Below are positions 52,160 through 59,269 of a stretch of 64,000 bases of DNA, in pieces (the stretch's first letter is position 1; each line of letters starts with the position of its first letter). The notes under the pieces are model-generated. The model worked only from the letters and a program-made list of their open reading frames with translations. It was not told the DNA's origin and did not search any database. Origin of the DNA: Arthrobacter russicus (lineage in GTDB: Bacteria; Actinomycetota; Actinomycetes; Actinomycetales; Micrococcaceae); contig NZ_JAVDQF010000001.1 in assembly GCF_031454135.1 (NCBI RefSeq), positions 2,356,001 to 2,420,000 on the forward strand. Direction: 5' to 3'. A program made the translations under genes and the position numbers.

Positions 52160-52477
52160 ATGGCTAAGAACCGTAGTGAGCTCGTCGCTGAAGTTGCTGC
52201 CAAGGCTGAAACCAGCCAGGCTGCTGTGAACAACGTGCTGGACGCGCTGTTCTCGACCTTCGAGAGCTCCGTCGCCGCCGGCGAGAAGATCACCATCCCG
52301 GGCTGGCTCGCCGTTGAGCGTACCGACCGTGCAGCCCGTACCGGCCGCAACCCGCAGACCGGTGAGACCATCCAGATTGCAGCCGGCCACAGCGTCAAGC
52401 TGACCGCCGGCTCCAAGCTGAAGGCTGCTGTCGCGAAGAAGGCTCCCGCGAAGAAGGCTCCGGCCAAGAAGAAGTAA
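52160..52477 (+). CDS. HU-family DNA-binding protein
   Basis: A 105-residue nucleoid protein: the HU fold spans residues 1-90 (MAKNRSELVAEVAAKAETSQ, then the RTGRNPQTGETIQI DNA-contact arm) and the tail KKAPAKKAPAKKK is a short version of the Lys/Ala-rich extension of actinobacterial HupB. AGGAGG precedes the ATG by 6-7 bases. It ends before a clear hairpin. Upstream, 269 bases without a gene hold its promoter. Confidence 0.95.
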   Translation: MAKNRSELVAEVAAKAETSQAAVNNVLDALFSTFESSVAAGEKITIPGWLAVERTDRAARTGRNPQTGETIQIAAGHSVKLTAGSKLKAAVAKKAPAKKAPAKKK

Positions 52478-52500
52478 TTTTTCTTCCCAGCACTTTGGCT

Positions 52501-52530
52501 GAGGGCGGTTCCCATCGGGGAGCCGCCCTC
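52501..52530 (+). terminator. Hairpin terminator after the HU gene
   Basis: A 13-bp stem (52501-52513 with 52518-52530, one G-U pair) and ATCG loop about 24 bases after the HU stop, with a short T-rich tail. Confidence 0.8.
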
Positions 52531-52570
52531 AACTGTTTCCCCGGCCCGGGGACAGGCCCGGGGCCCCGAA

Positions 52571-52649
52571 GCCTGGTCCCACTGAGTAAGCGGGCCCAGT
52601 GGGACAAAACGGCCTGGTCCCACTGAGTTGGCCAACTCAGTGGGACCAG
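52571..52649. repeat. Cluster of inverted GTCCCACTGAGT repeats including a perfect 36-bp palindrome
   Basis: GGTCCCACTGAGT occurs at 52575 and 52616, and in reverse at 52597 (CAGTGGGAC) and 52636. Bases 52614-52631 and 52632-52649 form a perfect palindrome with no spacer, and 52576-52584 pairs with 52597-52605. It lies upstream of the CopD-CtaG gene, after the HU terminator. Confidence 0.75.
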
Positions 52650-52753
52650 ACCGATGCGTTCAAAAGCATCCCTGGCCAATCGAAGCGCCAAGCCTCAAAG
52701 CCGCCAAGCCCCCGGGATTAGCCCAGAATCGGCCGGTACCCGACAATGGAGAA

Positions 52754-54946
52754 GTGCCAGTCGCAGTTGCCAGACCGAACAAGTCCCAAGATGCCGCCAA
52801 ACCCGTACCGGGAATCCGCAATGCTTGGTTGCTGATCGCTGCTCTGGCCTTGGCGCTGGGCCTCACCGGCGCCTTGCTGTTCGGCGGTGCCGCAGCGGCC
52901 CGTGGTCTGCTGGATCCGGGCCCCTTGGTGCGCTGGGGTCTGCCCGGCGCCCTGGCGGTGCACAACGTCGCAGTAGCCGCCGTCGTCGGTGCTTTGATTT
53001 TCGCCGTGGTGATCCTGCCCAAAGACAAAATCGCCAAAGGCCGCAGCAGCAGTAGCAGCAATACCGAGGAGCATCCGGCCTTCGCCAGGGCGATGACGCT
53101 CGCCGCCGTCGCCGCAGTGGTCTGGACCTTCGCCGCGATCTCGGTGTTGATCCTGACCTACCTGGACCAATCGGGTCTGCCGGTCTCGGCGAGTTCGGAC
53201 TTCACCAAAGGCCTGGTCTACTTCATGACCGACATCGACTCCGGGCGGGCCTGGCTGGCGATCTGCATTTTCGCCGCGGTGGTGAGCACGCTCTGCTTCG
53301 GCGTGCGGGCTTTGACCGGCCTCGGACTCACCTTGGTGCTCGCCCTGATCGGCATGGTGCCGCAGGCTTTGATCGGCCATTCGGCCTCCGCCGCGGACCA
53401 CGAAGGAGCGGTCAATTCGCTCCTCCTGCACATCGTCGGAGTGGCGCTCTGGTTCGGCGGGATCACCGCCCTGACCTTCGTTTCGCCCAAGCTTTCGGTT
53501 CCGGAAGCGCTCACCGGCAAGGTGCTGAAACGGTTCTCCGCGCTCGCCCTGTTCGGTTTCACAGTGGTCTTCGCCTCCGGAGTGGTGAATGCTTCGATCC
53601 GGCTGACCAGCTGGGACGCCTTGTTCAATTCGGCTTACGGCCAGTTGATCCTGATTAAAACCGTGGCCACCGTGCTGCTCGGTGCGATCGGCTTCATGCA
53701 CCGGCAATGGATCATCCCGCAGCTGGCCGGCGATCAACCGGCCGGCAGCACCAAGCGCCCGGGCCGCGGCACGATGAGCACCAAGCGGGTGCTCTGGCAG
53801 TTGGTCGCCGTGGAATTGGTGATCATGGCGGCGGTCAGCGGAATCGCCGTCGGCCTGAGCCGTTCCGCGCCACCGCAGCCGACGAGTTACGCACCCAGTA
53901 CGCCGCCTGCGGAAATCCTCTCCGGCTACCCGCTGCCGCCCGAGCTGACGCCGATCCGCTGGATCAGCGAGTGGCGGATCGATTGGCTCTGGCTCAGCTT
54001 CGCCCTGGGCACCGCGGTGGCCTATTTCCTGGCCGTGCGCAAAATCCGCCGTCGCGGCGACAGCTGGCCTTGGCTGCGCACCGCGTCCTGGATGGTGGGC
54101 ATGATTGCCCTGGTCTACATCACCTCCGGCGGCCCCAGCGTCTATGGCCGGGTCCTGTTCAGCGCGCACATGGTCGACCATATGGCGCTGACCATGGTGG
54201 CACCGATCTTCATGGTGCTCGGCGCCCCGGTGAGCCTGGCGCTGAAAGCGCTGCAGGCGCGTGGCGACGGCAGCCGGGGGATCCGGGAATGGATCCTGGT
54301 GATCGTGCACTCCAAATTCGCCGCGGTGGTCACGCACCCGCTTTTCGTCGCAGTGAACTTCGCCGGCAGCATCGTGTTGTTCTACTACTCGCCGCTGTTC
54401 GGCTATGCACTGCGCGACCACGTGGGCCACGAATTGATGATCCTGCACTTCACCATCACCGGCTACCTCTTCGTGCTCTCCATGATCGGCATCGATCCGG
54501 TGCCTCGGCGCTTCCCCTACCCGCTCCGGCTGATCGTGCTGCTGGCCACGATGGCGTTCCACGCCTTCTTCGGTATTGCCATCATGTCCTCCACAACGCT
54601 GTTGCAGGCCTCGTACTTCGGCAATCTCGGCCGTGATTGGGGACTGTCCGCCATTGCGGACCAGCAAATGGGCGGTGCGATCGCCTGGGGCATCGGCGAA
54701 GTGCCCACGGTACTGATCGCAATCGCGGTCGCGGTCATGTGGTCACGCACGGATGCCCGGGAGAGCAAACGGACCGACCGGGCGGCAGACCGGAATAACA
54801 ACGCCGATCTGAATGCTTACAACGACATGTTCGCCCGGCTGGCGAAACGGGATTCCGGTAGCCCGGAAGCCCGCAACGATGCGCCGCGGAAAAACACCGG
54901 CAATGCCGGCTCTGGCAAAAGCTCTGGCAAAACAGGAGAAGAATAA
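52754..54946 (+). CDS. Fused CopD-like / CtaG-like cytochrome c oxidase assembly membrane protein
   Basis: About 730 residues from GTG 52754, the point from which the sequence becomes gene-like; the frame is open upstream through the palindrome cluster. The first half has nine or so helices with the CopD pattern (YLDQSGLPVSASSDFTKGLVYFMTD, HIVGVALWFGGITAL with copper-ligand His). The second half from about 430 matches caa3_CtaG: HMVDHMALTMVAPIFMVLGAPVSLALKAL, HELMILHFTITGYLFVLSMIGIDP and HAFFGIAIMSS with conserved His/Met ligands. It should handle copper delivery to the aa3/caa3 oxidase. It overlaps the next gene by one base (TAATG). Confidence 0.88.
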   Translation: MPVAVARPNKSQDAAKPVPGIRNAWLLIAALALALGLTGALLFGGAAAARGLLDPGPLVRWGLPGALAVHNVAVAAVVGALIFAVVILPKDKIAKGRSSSSSNTEEHPAFARAMTLAAVAAVVWTFAAISVLILTYLDQSGLPVSASSDFTKGLVYFMTDIDSGRAWLAICIFAAVVSTLCFGVRALTGLGLTLVLALIGMVPQALIGHSASAADHEGAVNSLLLHIVGVALWFGGITALTFVSPKLSVPEALTGKVLKRFSALALFGFTVVFASGVVNASIRLTSWDALFNSAYGQLILIKTVATVLLGAIGFMHRQWIIPQLAGDQPAGSTKRPGRGTMSTKRVLWQLVAVELVIMAAVSGIAVGLSRSAPPQPTSYAPSTPPAEILSGYPLPPELTPIRWISEWRIDWLWLSFALGTAVAYFLAVRKIRRRGDSWPWLRTASWMVGMIALVYITSGGPSVYGRVLFSAHMVDHMALTMVAPIFMVLGAPVSLALKALQARGDGSRGIREWILVIVHSKFAAVVTHPLFVAVNFAGSIVLFYYSPLFGYALRDHVGHELMILHFTITGYLFVLSMIGIDPVPRRFPYPLRLIVLLATMAFHAFFGIAIMSSTTLLQASYFGNLGRDWGLSAIADQQMGGAIAWGIGEVPTVLIAIAVAVMWSRTDARESKRTDRAADRNNNADLNAYNDMFARLAKRDSGSPEARNDAPRKNTGNAGSGKSSGKTGEE

Positions 54947-56883
54947 TGGCACAGGACGCCCTCGCCGCACACCACAGCGCCCCGCGGATCCGGGCTTCGG
55001 AGCTGGTGGGCCGCGCCTGGCTCAATACCGGCGGCGAACCGTTGGACCTGGCCAAGCTGCGCGGCAAGATCGTGCTGCTGGACTTCTGGACTTTCTGCTG
55101 CATCAACTGCCTGCACGTGATCGACGAACTGCGGCCGCTCGAGCAGAAGTATGCCGACGTCCTGGTGACCGTTGGCGTGCACTCGCCGAAGTTCGAACAC
55201 GAGGCGGACCCGGTGGCGCTCGCCGCCGCGATCGAACGCTACGAAATCCACCATCCGGTGCTCGACGACCCGGAGCTGGTCACCTGGCAGGCGTATTCGG
55301 CGCGGGCCTGGCCGACTTTAGTGGTCATCGACCCCGAGGGCTACATCGTGGCCAACCTCTCCGGTGAAGGCCACGCCGCCGGCCTGGAGTCGTTCATTCC
55401 GGAACTGATTGCGGTGCACGAGGAAAAGGGCACGCTGCACCGCGGTTCGGGACCTTATGTGGCCCCCGAGCCGCAGGCCGGCACGCTGCGCTTCCCGGGC
55501 AAGGTGCTGCCGCTGCCCGGACAAGCCGGCAGCGAGGGCAGCTTCCTGGTTTCCGACACCGGGCACCACCGCCTGGTGGAATTGGCTCCGGATCTGGAGA
55601 CCGTGCTCCGCAGCTTCGGTTCGGGTACGAAGGGCTTTGCGGACGGTCCGGCGGAAACCGCCCAGTTCAACGAGCCGCAAGGCATGGCCCTGCTGCCCGC
55701 GGAACTCGCCGAGCAGCTCGGTTACGACGTCGTGGTCGCGGATTCGGTGAACCACCGGTTGCGCGGGCTTTCGACCGCGACCGGCCAGGTCCGCAGCTTG
55801 GCCGGGAGCGGCGTGCAGCGGCTTCTGGATGCCGGCCCGAACACCGTCGACGACGCCGGCGAAGGCGCCCTGGGCGAGTTGCCAGGGGATCCGCTCGGCA
55901 TCGCATTGTCCTCGCCGTGGGATCTGATCTACTCGAAAGCGCTCGGCCAGGTCGTGATCGCGATGGCCGGAGTACATCAGATCTTCGGCTACGACCCGGT
56001 GGCGGGGCGCCTCGGCATCCTGGCCGGAACCGGGTTGGAAGGCCTGCTCGACGGCGCTGCGGAGCAGGCTTGGTTCGCGCAGCCCTCGGGCCTCGCCGAG
56101 GACGCCGCCGGTGACATTTGGGTCGCCGACTCGGAAACCTCGGCCGTCCGGGTGCTGCGCATCGCCGAAGGCCGGGTGGCCCGGGTCGAGACCGCGATCG
56201 GCGAAGGGCTTTTCGATTTCGGCTTCCGGGACGGCGCCGCGGAGCAGGCCAGACTGCAACACCCGCTCGGCGTGGCAGCCTTGCCGGATGGTTCGGTCGC
56301 GATTGCGGATACCTACAACGGCGCGGTGCGTCGCTACGATCCCGTGGCGGGAACCGTGAGCACTTTGGCACGAGGCCTGCTGGAGCCCTCCGACGTGCTG
56401 CTGGACGGCGAGCTGCTGATCGTGGTGGAAGCGAACAAACACCAGCTGATCAGGGTGCCGTTGCCCAAGGAGGCGTTGCAGGTCGATGAAGGGGCGGCGC
56501 AGACTCAGCGGCCGGCGACCGAAGTGGCAGCCGGCGAGTTCACGCTCAAGGTCAGGTTCAGTGCGCCCACCGGCCAGAAGCTCGACGACCGATGGGGCGA
56601 TCCGACGCAGCTGAAAATCTCATCGACGCCGCCGGAGCTGTTGCTCGGCGGCGATGGCACCTCGACCGGCTTGAACCGGATCCTGACTCTGAACGGCGAG
56701 ATTCCGGAAGGGATTCTGCACATCACCGCCCGGGCTGCCGCCTGCGACGGGCCGGAAACCGCAGACGGGGAGATCCCGGATCATGCCGCCTGCCATCTGT
56801 ACCAGCAAGACTGGGGCATCCCAGTCCGCTTGAACAGTGCCGGAGACACCGGGCTGGCCCTGGATCTGCGCGGGATGAACTGA
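54946..56883 (+). CDS. Thioredoxin-fold plus NHL-repeat protein (NHLRC2-like)
   Basis: A 645-residue protein. Residues 15-165 form a thioredoxin/TlpA-like domain with DFWTFCCINC (residues 46-55), including CxxC-like CCINC, and a cis-Pro region (ARAWPTLVVIDPEG). From about 170 to 510 five or so NHL/beta-propeller repeats follow (SDTGHHRLVELAP, ADSVNHRLRGLS, ADSETSAVRVL, ADTYNGAVRRY). The tail resembles a beta-sandwich. No signal peptide is seen. Its coupling to the CopD/CtaG gene suggests a link to copper or cytochrome oxidase maturation, which is inference. Confidence 0.9.
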   Translation: MAQDALAAHHSAPRIRASELVGRAWLNTGGEPLDLAKLRGKIVLLDFWTFCCINCLHVIDELRPLEQKYADVLVTVGVHSPKFEHEADPVALAAAIERYEIHHPVLDDPELVTWQAYSARAWPTLVVIDPEGYIVANLSGEGHAAGLESFIPELIAVHEEKGTLHRGSGPYVAPEPQAGTLRFPGKVLPLPGQAGSEGSFLVSDTGHHRLVELAPDLETVLRSFGSGTKGFADGPAETAQFNEPQGMALLPAELAEQLGYDVVVADSVNHRLRGLSTATGQVRSLAGSGVQRLLDAGPNTVDDAGEGALGELPGDPLGIALSSPWDLIYSKALGQVVIAMAGVHQIFGYDPVAGRLGILAGTGLEGLLDGAAEQAWFAQPSGLAEDAAGDIWVADSETSAVRVLRIAEGRVARVETAIGEGLFDFGFRDGAAEQARLQHPLGVAALPDGSVAIADTYNGAVRRYDPVAGTVSTLARGLLEPSDVLLDGELLIVVEANKHQLIRVPLPKEALQVDEGAAQTQRPATEVAAGEFTLKVRFSAPTGQKLDDRWGDPTQLKISSTPPELLLGGDGTSTGLNRILTLNGEIPEGILHITARAAACDGPETADGEIPDHAACHLYQQDWGIPVRLNSAGDTGLALDLRGMN

Positions 56884-56904
56884 GTTTTCCGCAGTCACAA
56901 TGCA

Positions 56905-56965
56905 ATCGAGTGGTCAGGTCTGCACGCTAAACATCGTGTTTGACGTGCAGACCTGACCACTCGAT
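56905..56965. terminator. Long bidirectional hairpin between convergent genes
   Basis: Perfect 22-bp arms (56905-56926 and 56944-56965) enclose a 17-base loop that itself pairs AAACA/TGTTT around TCG, so the stem can extend to about 29 bp. It lies 21 bases after the NHL protein stop and 6 bases from the SnoaL-like gene end. Confidence 0.8.
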
Positions 56966-56971
56966 GTGGGT

Positions 56972-57301
56972 TTAGCCGGCGCTGATCACCATGGACTGGA
57001 TCTTGTCGTCGGCCACCGTGAAGACGAACGGGCTGACTCCGTTGTAGCCGTTGCCTCCGGTCCGAATGCTCACCAAATATTTTCCATGACCCTGGTCTTC
57101 GATCGACAACGCTTCCCAGGTCGCTTGTTTTCCGATGTTGTCGGTTGAGTTCCAACTCGCGACGCCGTCGGACCCGTTGAGTTGTCGCCCCCAGTCGTTG
57201 ATGAAGCCGTCACTGGCGAACGCCGCTACGAACCCGTCGTCGTCCGCCGAGTTGGTGGCGTCGAAGGCCCTCTGGATGGCTGCTGGAAGTTCTACGGTCA
57301 T
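56972..57301 (-). CDS. SnoaL-like/NTF2-fold protein
   Basis: A 109-residue cone-shaped alpha+beta protein: MTVELPAAIQRAFDATNSAD, FVAAFASDGFINDWGRQLNG and SPFVFTVADDKIQSMVISAG. This is the pattern of small NTF2-like/SnoaL proteins, which can be isomerases, cyclases or ligand-binders. No catalytic residues stand out beyond an Asp-rich loop. Flanked by the hairpin at 56905 on its 3' side; its upstream region to 57573 has no gene. Confidence 0.85.
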   Translation of the reverse strand: MTVELPAAIQRAFDATNSADDDGFVAAFASDGFINDWGRQLNGSDGVASWNSTDNIGKQATWEALSIEDQGHGKYLVSIRTGGNGYNGVSPFVFTVADDKIQSMVISAG

Positions 57302-57498
57302 GGTTCCCCCTTGTGTTGACGGACTGACGGACTGACGGAAGCGGCGGGTGCGGGCGCAGCGGCCGCGCTGGAATTGCCGCTTCCCTCAATGCTCGGCACC
57401 GGAAAAAGCGATGGCACCGACAGGAGAAGGCTATTGGGCTTCTTCATTTTGTCACTATACCCAGCATGAATTCGCTGGGAACCATCTGAACATACGAA

Positions 57499-57553
57499 GA
57501 ACGGGCAGTTCGGCAGACCAGACATCGTGTCTGGCCTGCCGAACTGCCCGTTC
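57499..57553. terminator. Long hairpin after the ferritin gene
   Basis: 26-base arms (57499-57524 and 57528-57553) pair at 25 positions with a TCG loop. It lies 21 bases after the stop of the leftward ferritin gene. Loop context ACATCGTGT is shared with the hairpin at 56905. Confidence 0.8.
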
Positions 57554-57573
57554 GGTGATGCGTGGGGCGGTTT

Positions 57574-58098
57574 TTAGAGCGCTCCGCCGGCGGCTTCCGG
57601 GGCGGAGGAGTCCTCGCCGCCGTCGCCGATGGTTTCCCGGGCGATGAAGTTCTCGATGTCGAACAGGCTGTCCGCCCGCTCGGCGATGTTCACCAAGGTG
57701 CTCATCGAGGCGACTTCCTCGACTTGCTCCTTGAGGAACCAGAGCATGAACTGCTCGCCGAGCGCATCGTTCTCATCGCGTGCCGTGGCGAAGAGCTTCT
57801 CGATCTGCGAGGTGACCTGTTTTTCCTGCTCCAAGGCGAGTTTGAGCGGCTCAGTGACATCCTTGAAGTCGTTGACGATATCGCCGATTCCGGGGATCTT
57901 CACGTCCTGGTCCCGGTCCAGCATGTACTGCACCATCATCATGGCGTGGTTGCGCTCTTCGAGCGATTGCTTGTAGAAGTGGGCGGCCAGCTGCGGCAGG
58001 TCCTGGGAATCGAACCAGACAGACACCGCGATGTACTGCTGGGAAGCAGCGAACTCGTGGCCGATTTGCTCTTGCAGGAGTGTGTTGAATTGGCTCAT
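57574..58098 (-). CDS. Ferritin
   Basis: A 174-residue non-haem ferritin of the bacterial Ftn type: MSQFNTLLQEQIGHEFAASQ, KQSLEERNHAMMMVQYML (ferroxidase E-x-x-H) and WFLKEQVEEVASMSTLVN carry the iron ligands Glu17, Glu50/His53, Glu94-like and Gln/Glu130 region, and the C-terminal tail is longer and acidic (ETIGDGGEDSSAPEAAGGAL). It stores iron as a 24-mer. Upstream an iron box suggests control by a DtxR/IdeR regulator, opposite in sense to the siderophore operon. Confidence 0.95.
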   Translation of the reverse strand: MSQFNTLLQEQIGHEFAASQQYIAVSVWFDSQDLPQLAAHFYKQSLEERNHAMMMVQYMLDRDQDVKIPGIGDIVNDFKDVTEPLKLALEQEKQVTSQIEKLFATARDENDALGEQFMLWFLKEQVEEVASMSTLVNIAERADSLFDIENFIARETIGDGGEDSSAPEAAGGAL

Positions 58099-58127
58099 GC
58101 CACTAGCCTAGTTATTCTGAGTGATTC

Positions 58128-58173
58128 GCGATAGCTAGCCTAGGCAATCCTCAGCGAGGCAAAGCAAACCTAA
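58128..58173 (-). promoter_or_regulatory. Iron box region upstream of ferritin
   Basis: On the ferritin coding strand TTAGGTTTGCTTTGCCTCG (complement at 58155-58173) matches the siderophore operon box TTAGGTTTGGTTTGCCTTA at 16 of 19 positions, with 16 of the first 17 identical. A second element TAGCTAGCCTAGGC lies at 58132-58145. They lie 34-75 bases before the ferritin start. Confidence 0.75.
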
Positions 58174-58237
58174 ACCGTGCGGGCCGGCAATGCAGGCGGT
58201 CGGCCCAGGGCAGCAACCACCGGCCGCAACCATCGGC

Positions 58238-59266
58238 TCAGTACTTCACCACCGGGGTCACGGTAACCTGCTCGCCGTTGATCGCCAAGCGCGCGGTGAA
58301 GTAGTGGTCCTGGACTTTCTCGACCGTCGAAATCGCGCCGGTGGCGTAGCTTTTCTCCTGGAACTGCACTTTCGCCTTGAAGGTCAGCGGTGCGATGACC
58401 CAGCTGCCGTTGTACGCCGTGATCGACGCCTTCGGGTACTCCACGATCGACCAGTTGATCTCACTGGTCAGTTGGTTGTTGGTGTCGAAGGTCAGTGGAC
58501 AGCCGCTGGGCTTGAGGACTTTCTGCTGGGCGCATTTGTCCACGAACTGCTTTAACGCGTCGTCGACCTGGCCGATCAGCGCCGGAGTGGGCGCGGTGGC
58601 GAGCGTGATCGGGGTGGGTTTCGACGCCGGGGAATCAACTACCGCAGCACTCGGCTTCGCGGTGAACAACTGGTTTTCGAAACCGGCCTCGTAGCGTCCG
58701 GGGTAGAGCAGCGAGAAGGTGTTTTTGCCCGCCGGCATCGGCACCGCGACGCCGTTCACCGTGGCTTCGGTCTGGTTCACCACCGAGACGTCCATGACCG
58801 GCAGCGATGTCGGCAGGAATTTCCATTTGTGGAAGAACATCCATTGCACCCCGGCCGGTTCCAGGGTGAAGTCGCTGCTGTGCCCTTCGCCGTCCAGCTG
58901 GTAGCTGACCGTGATCCGGACCCGGCCGTCGTCGAGCGTCGTGGGATTGCCCAGGCTGACATCGCTGACGCCCTCCGCGGCAGCCTTCAAGGCCTGCCCG
59001 TCCAGCAAGGCCGGCGAGGCATTGGGCACATTCGCGCCGAGCAGCCCCAAGGCGCGGGCGCCGTCGCCGTTCTGCAGGGCTTGGATGTAGTCGCGCACCG
59101 GTTGTTGCGGGCCGTAGAGGTTGGCGTTCACCCATTGGATCGTGACCACGGTTGCGGCAATGCTCAGCAAAAGGCCGAAAAGCCATAGCGCAGCTACCCG
59201 GATCATGGTGGATCCAGGAGCATCCGGGGCAGTTGCTTCTGCTGCGCTCGAGTGGGTCAAGGGCAA
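58238..59266 (-). CDS. Membrane-anchored secreted protein of unknown function
   Basis: A 342-residue protein with one N-terminal transmembrane helix (VAALWLFGLLLSIAATVVTIQWV, about 24-46) and a large external part. LYGPQQPVRDYIQALQNGDGARALGLLG (50-77) looks like a DUF4878-type start, and later GKNTFSLLYPGRYEAGFENQLFTAKP and QEKSYATGAISTVEKVQDHYFTARL. Two cysteines near 244 and 252 may bridge. The gene lies 3 bases downstream of the HerA-like gene, so it is in the same operon, though a functional link is not apparent. Confidence 0.75.
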   Translation of the reverse strand: MPLTHSSAAEATAPDAPGSTMIRVAALWLFGLLLSIAATVVTIQWVNANLYGPQQPVRDYIQALQNGDGARALGLLGANVPNASPALLDGQALKAAAEGVSDVSLGNPTTLDDGRVRITVSYQLDGEGHSSDFTLEPAGVQWMFFHKWKFLPTSLPVMDVSVVNQTEATVNGVAVPMPAGKNTFSLLYPGRYEAGFENQLFTAKPSAAVVDSPASKPTPITLATAPTPALIGQVDDALKQFVDKCAQQKVLKPSGCPLTFDTNNQLTSEINWSIVEYPKASITAYNGSWVIAPLTFKAKVQFQEKSYATGAISTVEKVQDHYFTARLAINGEQVTVTPVVKY

Positions 59267-59269
59267 AAT

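Noticed and set aside
52718-54667. A 649-codon leftward frame opposite the CopD-CtaG gene
   Set aside because: Same shadow effect; codons read as low-complexity His/Asp/Gln/Glu text with no family resemblance.
57298-57525. A 75-codon frame ending in an ATGA overlap with the SnoaL-like gene
   Set aside because: Its N-terminal part runs through an arm of the hairpin at 57499-57553 and the rest is Pro/Ala/Ser-rich without a start site; chance overlap is more likely.
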